Part shown: piece after piece, positions 37,801 to 50,009 of the stretch
How the letters are laid out: each line of letters starts with the position of its first letter
Numbering within the stretch: the stretch's first letter is position 1
Assembly: GCA_013398295.1 (NCBI GenBank)
Contig: VZSF01001897.1
Span: forward strand, 66,598-130,597
Direction: 5' to 3'
DNA: 64,000 nt
Origin: Chionis minor
Taxonomy: Eukaryota; Chordata; Aves; Charadriiformes; Chionididae
Program-made: the position numbers and the translations under genes
Notes under the pieces: model-generated
The model's input: only the letters and a program-made list of their open reading frames with translations
Databases searched by the model: none
Told to the model about the DNA's origin: nothing

Positions 37801-40221
37801 GCAAACCTCATAGCTCTCCTGCCTTGCAGGTTCCCCTTCATGTTCCTGAAGGCTCCTGGCAGGCTTAGGCTCCTCTTCAGCAGCAAGACTGGTTCCAGCC
37901 TGTGCTCTGGGCTCCGTTCTGTATGGAAGAAGGGAGGAGGGAGCCTTTCCTGCCCAGTTCCATTGCCCACAGCCACTGCTTGTCCTTGTTTCTGTGCCTC
38001 AGGGTGGGACACGCATCTTGGCACATCTCTTTGGTAGGACTCACAAAGCACAGTGTTGCCCGCTATCTCCTCCGAGCAGAAGGGAAGTAGTTCAGTTCTG
38101 CAACATCTCTATATCTGGAATGGGAGAGGCAGCAAAACCTTAGACACCTTGCACTGAAAAGCACCATCTGCTTAATTGCAAAGTGTCTTATAATTTGAAC
38201 AGTGATCTGTCATGATCGGTTGTCCGTGAGGAGCTAGTTCATGTAAACCTAGGATGATGTACCCTTGGACCCGGAGAGGTGTCTTGAGAGACACCTGGCT
38301 TTGTGAATATATGCACATCATGGAATTTAGGTAAATTCCTAACCATTTAATTATGAAGCTTCTAATAACTTGATACAGAGCAAAAAACCTTGCTTTGCTG
38401 CATTTTGCTGTTAAAGCTGAAAACACAGCCCCCTCTTATTTCCTGTGCTCTTTCTTCAGGAAGATTCAGCAAACCTAGAGGAAATGGGAAAAAGTTTCTT
38501 AGCTAAGATATAAGATAAACAGAATCTAATCAAATAAGTAAGACCTAGCGACCATTTATTTTGTGAATCAAGGCGGAAAGCACTAAGCTGGGGGAAGGGG
38601 AGGGGAAAACAGACTGTCCCCGATATGTCTGCAGTTCACATTGCTGAAGTTCACATGTCCTGCCTTGGATTCTTGTTTTTGTCATATTCCATCATTTTAA
38701 AAATAAATGGGTTGATAGTGTAGGGGTTGGGTGAAGTATTTTAACATCTCTGGTCAGTAAAGGACTTGAGGGCTGGTCTCCAAGACCACATATACAGCAC
38801 TTATTAGCATCTGTGGCACATACTGCTTTGTTTGGCCACCTCTGTTAGGAATGCTCCGAGCCTTTGCAAACAAAGTTGAGTAATGCTGGGCAGAGTTTGG
38901 GTTAAAAAGGTCTGAAACGGCAGTGGAAAGCTAAGAAGAAAGCTGATGGGTTTGCTGTTAGCTGCACGTGTGGCCCTTATCTCTCTACTTCACTGGCCGC
39001 AACTGTAAATTCCGAAAAGCAACTTTTCCTGAAGGTAATTTGAGGTTTTTATGGAAGAGAAGGAAGCCCTACGCATGTATTAAGGGGCAGCCTGGGAGGA
39101 GGCAAGATGGGAGAGGAAATTAAAGAGCAGTAGTACTCCGCTCTGCCCTCCCGTGGGGATGTTTATTTTTCACAGACTTTTTGCAATATAGGGAGCAAAA
39201 AAAAAGAAAAATAATGTGGAAAAGGATCCACGCTAGAGACTACTCATAACTGCTATTCCTTGATTTTCCTCTGCAAGACAGATCCCAAAATGTATCAGGC
39301 CTTCTTTTAAATGGAGTTAATGAAGGAGGAATACTGACAGCAGTTGAATCTTGGAGTTACATATTCAGCAGCTCAGTAATAGCGTTTTTTAAAAAATGTT
39401 TGGAAGGAAAGTGAACCAGTTGCTTAAGTTAATGTACAACATACTATTTGCATATAGGACGGTGATTATATTTGGATAAGGATTAAGCTGATGAAGGAAA
39501 ATTCACATAACACACCCCAGGTGACGTAAAGTGGATGTTCCAAATTATAGACCCTGAGACAGTGTAAGTGGTCTGTGGAATGGTACTAAATAGTAAAATC
39601 AAACTTGTAAATTAAGCTCGATTAATTCATGTTCCTCAAGAAGCTGAGATTGACGTTTGTCGAAAAAGTTTTGGAATGATTGGCAGAGAAATGCAGAAGA
39701 TCTGGCAAAAATAATCCTCTGCAAATAGCAAAGTTAGTGTGTTTTTTCTGCTTTGTGCAGCTGTCAGGGAAGTCCACTGTTGGAAGAAGCCACTTGTAGA
39801 GGATTCGGCCATTATTACTCACTTTTGAAGAGTTTATGATGGCCCAATACAGGCCATAAATGCATAAATAGACGGTCAACAGTAATAATTCATAAAGTAC
39901 AGCTTGGTCCTATAAAATGGTGTTAACAGTACGAATTAACATAATGTGGTGGTTTCTTGGGTGATTGACTCTTCTACCCATGGAGCTTTGTAAATGTTCC
40001 TACACGATCTTACCGGTTTTCAGTAAAGCTGTCCTCTGGGGTGTCTTCTGTAGTTCGTACAGCATTAAACACATTTGGGGTTTTAGCACTTCAGGATACA
40101 AGTAGTTGGCCAAACGGAGCCCGGGGTTGTGATAAAATAATTGCTTCAGCCTTTGGTTAAACATCTGTATTGCTCGTGAGCGTGCCTGACAGCTGTGATT
40201 TATCCTTTCCTTCTTTTATAG

Positions 40222-40924
40222 TGATCGACACCATACATCCAGTGCAATTCCCGTTCCAAAGAGACAGAGCTCTAGCTTCGGCAGATTGGATATTGGCTTT
40301 TCCAGTGGGCTTCCTTCTCCGGATAAAGGACTCCGAAAACGAGCCAGCACGGGAAACGAAAGACTGCAGTACAAAACTCCTCCTCCTAGTTACAACTCTG
40401 CTTTAACGCAGCCTGTTGCCATCGCAGCCCGCGTGGGAGAGCTAGATAAAAAAGCCGGATCGATATCTTCTTCCTTGGATACCTCTCTGGACTCCTCAAA
40501 AGGAAATGCCAAGAAAGGTGAGGACTTGTGCAGCAGTTTAAATGGAGAAAACGGGAGCCTGAACGATACCCGAGAGCGGCAGGAGTCTTTCCTAGGACAT
40601 ACTAGTGCAATAAATGGGGCGTTTCTGCCTGGGGAGTGCTCCGGCGCCGCAAGCAGCGAGCAGCCCTGTGAGTTTCGTCCCTCGCTCGGCCCCGTCCTTT
40701 GCTGCACCGTGGAGCAAGCAGAGGAGATCATGGGGATGGAGGCGACGGGGTTCAGCCCGGGAGATCAACTAGAAGACTTTAACTCCATCCCGGTGGAGCA
40801 CGCCGTGGCGGTGGAGTGCGATGAACAAGTCCTAGGGGAGTTTGAGGAGTTCTCTCGAAGGATCTATGCACTGAACGAAAACATGTCCAGTTTCCGCAGA
40901 CCGCGTAAAAGTTCGGACAAGTGA
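40222..40924 (+). CDS. UVRAG: UVRAG, last coding exon with stop codon
   Basis: The first T completes the split Cys codon (TG|T), and the frame reads [20 protein letters not shown] onward for 233 codons to TGA at 40922-40924. The C-terminus is [19 protein letters not shown] followed by RRPRKSSDK. This is the disordered regulatory tail of UVRAG. Visible landmarks are SPDKG with a basic RKRAS site, a PPPSY stretch containing a PPxY motif (40382-40393; reported in the human protein to be used by the E3 ligase SMURF1), a serine-rich block ([14 protein letters not shown]) and an acidic end ([17 protein letters not shown]). The human tail is also the region reported to be phosphorylated by mTORC1 to slow autophagosome maturation. 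The middle, around [15 protein letters not shown], differs most from the human sequence as I remember it. No frameshift or stop interrupts it. Confidence 0.98.
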
Positions 40925-41018
40925 GCTTGGACAGGGATTTGATAGCAGACATTGAGGTGGCATCAGTGATCTGGAATAGAGATAAAATTGCACTTATTCT
41001 TTATATTAATTATAAAAA

Positions 41019-41029
41019 AATAAAATAAA
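41019..41029 (+). terminator. UVRAG: Candidate proximal polyadenylation signals
   Basis: Two overlapping AATAAA hexamers (41019-41024 and 41024-41029) lie about 95 bp after the UVRAG stop codon. The downstream sequence is only weakly GT-rich, so this site may be minor. Confidence 0.45.
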
Positions 41030-42103
41030 AAAGCTAAAGCTATTCCTATGGTGTTAGACAAACGGACTTAAGCACGATAACACAGGATCATGGTATATTC
41101 ACAGCCCAGGTAAATTTTGATTCTGCTTCCGGTCCTCTTCTCTCTGGTATTTATAATCTGTTGGAATATTATTTTTTTTTTTTAGGCGTTGAAATCCATT
41201 TATAAAAATGCTTTTCTGGAAACAACTTCTAGCGCTGATCAGGCCCTTCTATGAATATTTGTTAATTTCTTAATTATTATTTAGAGTTAAAAGTTATTTT
41301 AATCTTTTCAGAAGAAAAGAAGCTAATTTAAAAAGCACATTTATGGTAAGACCTCTTTACCTTCTCCCATGTACTCCTGTGTTTTCTTGAGCAGTGTAGT
41401 CAGTGTTAGAGAAGTACCACGGATTTGTTAGAATTGGACAGCTTTCTCTTGGCTGCGCTCCGTAGCCTTTGAAGTTCTCCTTTGCACCGATGGGTCTTCA
41501 GTTGGTGGCATAAACTTGCCAGAGAACCTGTAGAAGCCTCGAGGACTAAATCGCCTCTAAGGTTTCTTATAAAAATCTCTGCCTGCCCATTCCCTGCTCG
41601 GGTGGGGCACAGACCTCATCAGCAGAGACCTAACGAGCGTGCTACCAAAGTGGGGTTCAGCTGCCACCCTCCCAGGTGTCTTAACGGGGACGGCGTGCTG
41701 TGAGGCACTCCGCAGACACCTTCATAAAAAAAAAAAAAAAACAAACCACCAACCCAGGCTCAAAATTCAGCCGGCACTTTGGAATTAGGTGAATTTGTGG
41801 AATCGCTCCACCCTCTGTAGAAAGGAGGCACTTTAATGTTATTCATCTAAATTAATGTCCTTTTAACCATCTGTACTTTAAAGGACGAGGCTTCCAGCGG
41901 CTCGCTGGAGGTGCGGTTTGCTGTTTGGGTAGGTTACCACTGGCACATGTGTTCAGCTTCACTAATGGGAAAGCAATTTGCAGCCTGCTTTGTGATTCCT
42001 GGTATTTGTTTCAGTTTGGATTTCATTGCTCTTGCTTTCTATATTGTATACCCAAGAATTTGGGCTCGGTTGTGAGCTCTCAAATATAAAAAATATATAG
42101 CAG

Positions 42104-42109
42104 AATAAA
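42104..42109 (+). terminator. UVRAG: Candidate distal polyadenylation signal of UVRAG
   Basis: A canonical AATAAA is followed by CACTTCATCAAGCCTGGC and then a run of 14 or more T residues starting near 42131. The order of hexamer, short spacer and T-rich downstream element is that of a functional vertebrate poly(A) site. Confidence 0.6.
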
Positions 42110-42130
42110 AAACACTTCATCAAGCCTGGC

Positions 42131-44660
42131 TTTTTTTTTTTTTTCCTGCCCTGGTCTATGCTTTCTTTTGAACCAATGACCTAGGTTTTTTTTTTTTCCT
42201 AACTTCACCATAAGGCTAGCCTAAATTAACTTTTTAAAATGTGGATATGTATAATCTCAACTATCTGTTGTTGAAGCGAGGCGTGTATGTGAGAACCGAT
42301 ATACATAATAGCACCGTTCTAGAATATGCGTTTTTCCAGGTAACACCTTAATGATTGTATTAAAATTATATTCGCATTTCTTCTGTTAGCTTTTAACGGT
42401 TGTGTCTGCAACTGAGTTGTTGGATGGAGCCTTTCGGCAGCAATCCATTATTTTTGGTCTGTCCCAGTATGATGTGCAAGGTGGAAGCATTCGGAAGCAG
42501 AGACCTCGATTCTGTAAGGCGCTGAACGTGATTCCAGGTGCAAACTTAGGCAGGAGGTTGGACACATTCATGAGTGTCTTCTCCCCCCTCCCTGAATAAG
42601 CTCCTCTGTTCCAAGCTCATGAAAACCTTCTCTAAAAGAAAGGCTGCAGCAGCTTAAAGCACTGCCATCATCTTTGAGAAGAAACAGGTAGGAAGCTCCC
42701 GCTGTGCTTTGGCATAGAGAGCAAGAAATTAACACCTTCTTAGCGACGTGGGCATTAAGACACTCTGTCCTGTGACTATATCTTACTGTCTTCTGATAGC
42801 ATAATTTTAGGTGAAATTAGGGAGCGTTGGGTCAGTTGTGCACCCTGTGAGATGGGATCTGCAAGCAGCGCAGACCTTTTTGGTAGGCACGCTCCTTTTC
42901 CTCCGTAACAGAAAGGCGTTATTAGCTTGTGGCTGGTGGTGACTTTTCCAAGCAACCCAAAGAGTAGTTGTGAAGTCGCTGTGTTTCGTTAGGCAAACAC
43001 CGAGCGCCTCAGTGCAATTAAGCGACACATGAAGTGAGGTCCGTAGAGCATCAGCGGGACTTTGGATTTATTTTTTTTTTTCCATTAGCTGCACATTTTC
43101 TCAGGTTGTACCCGACCAAATGAAGTCTATTTTTTCCCCACTTGATGTTGTGTTGCTGTTCCTGTTTGAGCCCTGTAATTGTTAATGTGTCAAAACATGA
43201 TGGTTGATTTCTGCATCTGTCGCACAAAGCTTCTCTGACAGGCTTTCTCTGGATGTATCTTTAGTAGGCCTTAAATTGTCCCCACGTTTCTCTTCCCCTC
43301 TTCATCGCTGTCCATATAGAAAGTGGCGTGAAGGGGAACAGCATCGCAGGGCTAATTAAAGCATTAACAAACTTATCCTTGCTGCGAGGATGGGGGATTG
43401 TACAGGCTGTGGCCACCTCTTGGCTTTCTTTTTTTTGTTTATGTGTGTGTGTCCCCGCCAAATTCCTTTGAAAATAGCGTAGTGGGAGAGAAACAAATAG
43501 TAGGTTTGGAGGTGAGATGATATATCACAGTGCGCTTTAATCTGTCAAGAGCCTTTCAGTTCCTGCACAGCTGTGACACTGTGAAATGTCTGCAAATGTC
43601 TTCAAGTGGAGAAAACATTTCATTGCAATCTTCTCCCCTCACTAGGAATTCCTAAGATCTTTGAGAATATTAGTTTTGGAAGATCACATCCCACTCTATT
43701 TTTATAGCAAGCACAACAGCGTTGGCTTATCCTTGCTTGACCAGGTATTTAAAATAAGCAAAACCAGAATATCCCATAGTAAATGACACATTAAAACTCT
43801 GTTGGTAATTGCGGGAAAGCTCATCTGTATTTATAAAATAAAACTGATTAGTATCTCTTGACCTGTGTGTCTTCTCTTAATGGCTCCTTTGTGTTTGTTT
43901 TCTTTACAAGCCTGATTTGAACCACGCTGTCCTCCCCAGCCCCCCAAACTCTTTAGCTCATTGTTCATCAAGCCTGTATCAATCCAAATGTGAATATTTG
44001 GGCAAGAGGATTCTCTAGGAGACCTGACTGCCTTGCTGGCTCCAAATCCTATTAAACACGAGATGGTACCGCACTTATTTTTCACCCTCCTTCCAAAAAG
44101 ATGGCACACGGCTGGAAAAACAGCGTACGGTGGGGCTGGGAGACAGCTGGATTTGCAAAGCTTTTATGGATCATGGAAACACCGTGTTCCCTCATCGGGG
44201 AGGCATTGCTACTCATCCAGCACCTTCTGGGATCCGAGCTAATTGGCAACATCTGTCTGCCTAAAAAGCTTATGTTCCCCTTGAACAGGAGCCCGCTGCG
44301 CACGTCCTGGGAGGAGGCTGTCCACGACACGGAGTCGCTGGTGGGAAGCAGCATAATGTGAAGAGCTGCAGGGGCTCTCCAGACATCATCAGGAGAACGG
44401 GAATTTTTTTGCCTTTTTCCTTGTCTCCCACCCAATCCATCTGTCAGCAGAGGGTAAAATGCCAAGATGCCAACTTGTAAAGTCGCGGAGCTGAAGTGGG
44501 AACATACAGGAGAGAAATTTTACTTTAAGCTGTTGCGCAGCATTGAACAGCTTTGTTGAAACCTAGTTGCATTAAAGTTGAATAATAAACTGTGAATGGA
44601 AAAGGTTTGTATCAGAACGTAGCTGGAGGTGCTGCTGGAGGGAGTGGGCTTGTTCTCAAA
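42131..44660. other. Intergenic, downstream of UVRAG; no gene recognised
   Basis: This is unique sequence with poly-T runs (42131-42145, 42187-42199, 43070-43082) and further AATAAA hexamers near 43836 and 44583, which could serve longer UVRAG transcripts. I see no CR1, no convincing open frame and no RNA gene. Reading frames of 60-130 residues on both strands lack recognisable domains. Confidence 0.7.
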
Positions 44661-45085
44661 TCATAGAATATAGAAAAGAATGATATAGAACAAAATCACA
44701 GAAGGGTTTAGGTTGGAAGGGACCTTAAAGATCATTCAGTTCCAACCCCCTGCCCTGGCCAGGGACACCTCCCACTAGACCAGGTCGCTCCAAGCCCCAT
44801 TCAACCTGGCCTTGAACCTCCAGGGATGGGGCAGCCACAGCTTCTCCGGGCAACCCCGGCCAGGAGCTCACCACCCTCACAGGCAACAATTTCGTTCTAA
44901 TATCTCAGTTAAATCTCCCCTCTTCCAGTTTAAAACTGCTCCTCCTCATCCTCTCTCTCCACTCCCTGATCCCGAGTCCCTGCCCAGCTTTCCTGGAGCC
45001 ACTTTCAGACACCGGCAGGGGCTGGAAGGTCTCCCTGGAGCCTTCTCTTCTCCAGACTGAACAACCCCAGCTCTACCAGCCTGGA
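44661..45085 (-). mobile_element. CR1 LINE 3' fragment, minus strand
   Basis: An irregular tail (TCATAGAATATAGAAAAG) leads into GGTTGGAAGGGACCTTAAAG, CACTAGACCAGGTCGCTCC, CTCCAGGGATGGGGCAGCC and CTCCAGACTGAACAACCCC. This is the standard antisense CR1 order, with no intact ORF2. It is the first CR1 I can see after the final UVRAG exon. The segment 45086-46435 holds unique sequence with poly-A and poly-T runs and no gene apart from the exon-like segment at 46072. Confidence 0.94.
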
Positions 45086-46435
45086 TAAACTTTGAGCTTT
45101 TCTCTACCTCAGTTTGTCACCTTTCAAATGGCTGAATTTCTCCTTGGTTTGCCGCATTTGACCCTTTTCAGATGGAAATGTTTGCGCGTGCTCTGCGCCC
45201 TCTGAGCTGATCCCGGTTAGCTGGTACAGCTGGGCAGTGGTGAGCACCTCCTGGCTGCAGGCAAGGTCTTCTAACCCCAGGTGAAAAAAAGGTTTATAAT
45301 TTTCCGGGGTGGAGGGGGAAATATCTAAGACTTCTTTTAACTGCTGGTGATTCTGGTAACAGCTTATTTTGTATATGGCAGAATGCAACGTTATTTTATA
45401 ATTTTTTCATTAAATAGTATGAAAACTTTTCTCCTGCTAAGTAATTGTTTGTCAGACATCAGCTCTGATGATGATGAAATTTGTCCTGTGTGTATTGTGT
45501 TGACTTAGCTTGGCATTTAATCTGATGGGCTCTTCAATTTAGCTTTATTAGTTTATTTTTAATAGGTTGCTTTGATAAAATCGCACTCGAACTTCTGAAT
45601 TTCCAACTTCTAGAACAGCCAAATTCATTCTGGTCTGGATAATCTTGGTTTTAGGAGGGACAGAAAGTCCCTTTCTGTGTTGCACTGACTTGTTAAAAGA
45701 AACTAAAGCACTTGCCATCCAAAAAAAAAAAATAAAAATTAAAAAGAACAAAACTCTTTCTGGTAGTCGGGTATTACGAAGGCTTCATTGACACAGGTCT
45801 ATTCGCTCCTTGCTCCTGCCCAGGGGAAGTTTTCTCCCAAGCCTGTGAGCGAAGGAGAATGTCACCATGTTTTCTGCCGGGTCCCCAAGACTGACTGGCC
45901 ACCAGCGTCTCCTGGTGCTGGACACCTGTGCCCACCGTAACTGAAACAAGTCCAGGTCATTTATTTAGGCAAAACTAAACGTAATTTCCTTGGCTGGGCA
46001 GAGGTGAGATGGGGAGTAAATCTAACACTTGCTCTAATTATTGATTTTTTTTTTTTTTTGTCTTTTGGCAGCAGGGCTCTGGCTTTCCGTCATGTCTCCA
46101 CCCGCCAGCGGTGGCACACGGTCCGCGTGGCAGCGCCAGAGGCGGCGTGTCATTGCAACCACCAGCCCTCGGCTCCCGCAAGGTACCTGCCGGAAGGGGT
46201 TTGTGCTGTTAACTCGGGTGCAGGCAGCTCCAGCGGGACCTTCATCCCGGTTTTCTGAGAGCAATGTGGTCTCCAACTCTTTTGGTGGAGGGCCTTCAGC
46301 TCTCTTACGCGGTGTGTTTTTTGTGGCTCTGTTAAAAAAGAATTTACAGATCAGGTTGCGTGGTCACGTCTCGAGTGTAAAACCAAAATCATGGACAACT
46401 CTTAAGGGGCAACTCCTGAAGTGCTGTAGCATGTT

Positions 46436-46836
46436 ACAGAATCAGAAATTGTCATGGTTGGAACGGACCATGGAGTCCAACCATCAACCCAACACTGCCC
46501 ACCCCACCCCTCACCCATGTCCCTCAACACCACGTCTGCCCGGCTGGGAAATACCTCCAGGGATGGCGATTCCACCACTGCCCTGGGCAGCCTCTGCCAG
46601 TGCTTGACGACCCTTTCCATGAAGACATTTTTCCCAATATCCAATCTAAACCTCCCCTGGGGCAACTTGAGGCCATTTCCTCTTGTTCTATCGCTTGTTC
46701 CTTGGGAGAAGAGACCGACCCCCCCTGGCTACACGCTCCTCTCAGGCAGTTGCAGAGAGCGAGAAGGTCTCCCCTCAGCCTCCTCTTCTCCAGGCTGAGC
46801 AACCCCAGGTCCCTCAGCCGCTCCTCAGGAGACTTG
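46436..46836 (-). mobile_element. CR1 LINE 3' fragment, minus strand
   Basis: It begins ACAGAATCAGAAATTGTC and continues GAGTCCAACCATCAACCCAA, GGGAAATACCTCCAGGGATG, TTCCCAATATCCAATCTAAA and CTCCAGGCTGAGCAACCCC. The minus strand encodes [20 protein letters not shown] and [20 protein letters not shown]. It is very close in wording to the copies at 1393 and 59668. It lies about 250 bp after the exon-like segment ending at 46182. Confidence 0.95.
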
Positions 46837-48554
46837 TTAATTAATGGCGATATAAACAGATCTAGAAAGGTCGAACAGTCCCAGCTGCCTAAAAAATTCA
46901 TATAAAATGACTGTATTTTTTAAATAAAGTAGTTCGCTCAATTAAGCTACGTGTGCATGAGAAACTGTTCAGCTTGAACCTGCAGCTGGTACAGGTGGAA
47001 AACCTGCCAGTCCAGCCATCGTGCTTCTGCTGAGCGCAGTGGCCCGGGTGTGGGGCAGAAGAAACCCAGCCATTGAGAACAAATTTCTCTCTTCATCTTC
47101 CTTCTTACAGAGCAGGGCAGCATGGTGTGACGGTTGGGTTACCTAGGCCTACGCAGATTTTCATCCCAGCTCTACCTCGTGGCATCTACTTGCGGCTCTT
47201 CTTGGGCTTTTCCACTCGGGAAGGTAATATCCCTCCAGCCGGACGGTTCGTTGCTGCCAGTACCGAGTGCTTCTATTTTCAGCTGAGACTTGCACATGCT
47301 ACCAGCAAGTGAGGCACTTTTCAGGAAGAAAATCTCCTTTTCCTTGTAGAGTATCTCCTGATGGAGGGCGTGCATGGACTTCTTTGCACTTCCTCAATGA
47401 ACCTCTGCAGCAGAAATCTGTCTGTCGCTTCTTTTTAGCCCTCGCTTTTCTGGTTTTGCATTCAAGAGCCTGGTTTCGGTCGTCGGTCTGGAATTAGAAA
47501 GAGTCTTGGCAGAGTTTGGGGTTGTCGTCTGCGGTTTTGTCTGACCTGGCTAGCACTCCTCAGAACATGGCTCCTGGGTTTGGAAATCATTTTCTCATAT
47601 TAATCTTCTTCTCCCTGCAAATTTGCGATGATGGTGAAATTTCACTGCAACCCGATACATCCTCCATGGTTTAATTGGAGACATGAGTGCGCTGGCAGGA
47701 AGACAGAGGACCTTTATGTGTATCTGTTTTCTATGGCTTCGGTTGTGTGTGCCCTGTGCGGGACCGAGAGGGAACGATTCCTCGAGGGGACACTGGGCAT
47801 CTGACAGACACGGCGCAGATGTTTTGATAACATCTCAGTTTTGTGGTAATCTCACCGAATTTCTCCCTTCGCGGCTCTTTAAACCAACGCTGGACGGAGT
47901 GGCAAGAAACCAAGCACGCTTCTAACGTGGTTCTGACAAAGTTCTCCTCTGTCTTGATGCCTGCTCGGAAAGAGGGGGAGGAGTCCCCTTGATGGACCAA
48001 TGTACTCCTGGCCACAGCTTAACGCCTGTCCCGTAGAGACCTAAAAACGGATATACCTGATTTTTAAAAGGTCCCTGGGCAGCTACAGCTCTGGGTCTGG
48101 AGGACTCTGAGCTTTTAGCATTGCAATCCATAGTTTTACTCCGCTCCAGAAGTGCGTTGGGGTTCCTCAGTCCTTTGCAGCAGGCAGAGATGCGCTCCGC
48201 TGTGCTGCAGCAGCAGCGTCAGCGTGCGGTTCCTTCACCTCAAAACCAAAATGCTGGTCACTGCGCTTGTTTTTTTCCTATATTCACTACAGATAATGCT
48301 GCAGCGATGAACACAGAGCTGAGCAGCTACGAAGCAGGTTTAGGTTCCTCCTTATGACCCAGCTGCGATAGCCTTGGGGTGGGCATCATATTGGAAGAGT
48401 GTGTGGGGCAAGAGGGGTTAACGGGAGGAATTTCAGCTGCCGTGCTGGAATTAAAAAAGCACCTTTCTGGAGGAAAATAAAGGTAATGCCACACTTGTAA
48501 GGGCAAGTGGGGCAGTGCACAAGTGCAGCACCTCTCCTGGTCATCAGAAACATG

Positions 48555-49150
48555 GGATTAGCCAATTGTATCCTGGACTATGTCAAAAGAATAGCCAGCA
48601 GGACGAGGAGGGGGATTCTGCCCCTCTGCTCGGCTCAGGGGAGAGCCCCTGTAGTGCTGCCTCCAGCTCTGGGGCCTCAGCACAGCAGAGACATGGACCT
48701 GTTGGAGTGGAGCCAGAGGAGGCTCTGGAGATGCTGGGAGGGCTGGAGCCCCTCTGCTGGGAGGACAGGCTGGGAGAGCTGGGGGGGGTTCAGCCTGGAG
48801 AAGAGAAGGCTCCAGGGAGACCTTCCAGTATCTGAAAGAGGCCTCCAAGAAAGCTGGAGAAGGACTTTTTCCAAGGGCATGTAGTGATAGGATGAGGGGT
48901 GATGGCTTCAAACTGCAAGAGGGGAGATTTAGATGAGATAGTAGGGAGAAATTCCTGGCTGTGAGTGTGGTGAGACGCTGGCCCAGATTGCCCAGAGAAG
49001 TTGTGGTTGCCCCATCCTTGGAGGTTCAAGGCCAGGTTGGACAGGGCTTGGAGCAACCTGGTCTAGTGGGAGGTGTCCCTGCCCAGGGCAGCGGGGTGGG
49101 ACTGGATGATCCTTAAGGTCTCTTTCAACCCAAACCATTCTGTGATCTCT
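48555..49150 (+). mobile_element. CR1 LINE 3' part, GC-rich frame-altered group, plus strand
   Basis: It starts inside the post-RT region (TAGCCAATTGTATCCTGGAC) and passes through GGGGGATTCTGCCCCTCTGC and GGCTGGAGCCCCTCTGCTGG, then GGTCTAGTGGGAGGTGTCCC, to ACCATTCTGTGATC. It shares the altered reading frame (GGLEPLCWEDRLGELGG lies in a different frame from the preceding part). It also shares the shortened segment after GACCTTCCAG with the copies at 17548 and 53901. Confidence 0.93.
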
Positions 49151-49172
49151 AAAAATGTTCCCCATTTTCTGT

Positions 49173-49263
49173 TTCTCAGTAACATTTGTAACACACAGAA
49201 AAAAAAAAAAAAAANTTCTCAGTAACATTTTTAACCCACAAAAAAAAAAAAAAAAAAAAAAAA
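49173..49263. repeat. Duplicated poly-A-ending segment with an unresolved base
   Basis: TTCTCAGTAACATTT followed by a run of A occurs twice, at 49173-49214 and 49216-49263, with A runs of about 14 and 23. The base between them (49215) is N. The duplication directly follows the CR1 at 48555. It could be a real tandem duplication by slippage or an assembly join. Confidence 0.85.
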
Positions 49264-50009
49264 TTTGTTTCAAAAGGAGGTTAATTTACTTCAGGTGTTT
49301 TCAGATGGCCTGCAAGCGAGAGAGTGCCCTATGGATTCTGTAGGGCTTCTCCACCCGTTGAAATCTGTCACTTCTCCCTTTTTACCTGTCATCAGCACTG
49401 TGTTTGCAACCCCATTAATGGCACGCTCTGTAAGTGCTGGGCTCTACCAGCAACTCTTAACACCAGACCTACCTGGATATTTCCCTCCTCGGTCGCTTGC
49501 CAAACCACAATCCATCACCAAGGTTTAAGCATGTTCCCGTCAGCTGAAACCATGGGCTTGGTGCTGAAGTGAAGAAGGAGTATCGTGGTTGTGAAGAGGT
49601 GGTTGTGCCTGTGGAGGGCAACCTCTAAATGAGGAGATCCAGCCAGACGTGGAGAAAGGGCAAGAGGCGCTGCGGTGTTCTGCTTCATAGATCTTCTATG
49701 GAAGCAGTGCTTAATGTCCGTACAATGTTACGCGCATTTCCACATCCCATCTGCATTTGCTAAAAGAGCGGGTGGCAACGGGCTGGACTGGTTTTGGGCT
49801 GGTCTTGCCTAACCAGTTACACTATACAGGCCACAGCATTTCACCTTGATTTTTTCAGTGTGTTATTTGCAATATAAGCCCTGGTATTTCAGAAAAGCAC
49901 GGAAATCCTTCCTACCATAGCAGATGGTGAGGAAGAGACAAGGCCTTTTGACAGCATTAACTTGGGCAGCTGAAAACTATTACTTGCAACCGCAGCATCT
50001 TCTCACTTA

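Larger units (their letters stand above)
40925..42130 (+). other. UVRAG: UVRAG 3' UTR (probable extent)
   Basis: AT-rich, CR1-free sequence follows the stop codon. Two overlapping AATAAA hexamers at 41019-41029 could support a short form. A further AATAAA at 42104-42109 is followed about 20 bp later by a long T run, which fits a main polyadenylation site and gives a UTR of about 1.2 kb. A smaller GC-richer block lies at 41580-41710. The exact cleavage point cannot be seen from sequence alone, and longer forms are possible. Confidence 0.65.

Noticed and set aside
48293..48337. Third exon-like segment after a TTCACTACAG acceptor
   Set aside because: The exon would be only 45 bp and the donor CAG|GTTTAG is weak, so it is not strong enough to list with the two candidates at 46-47 kb.
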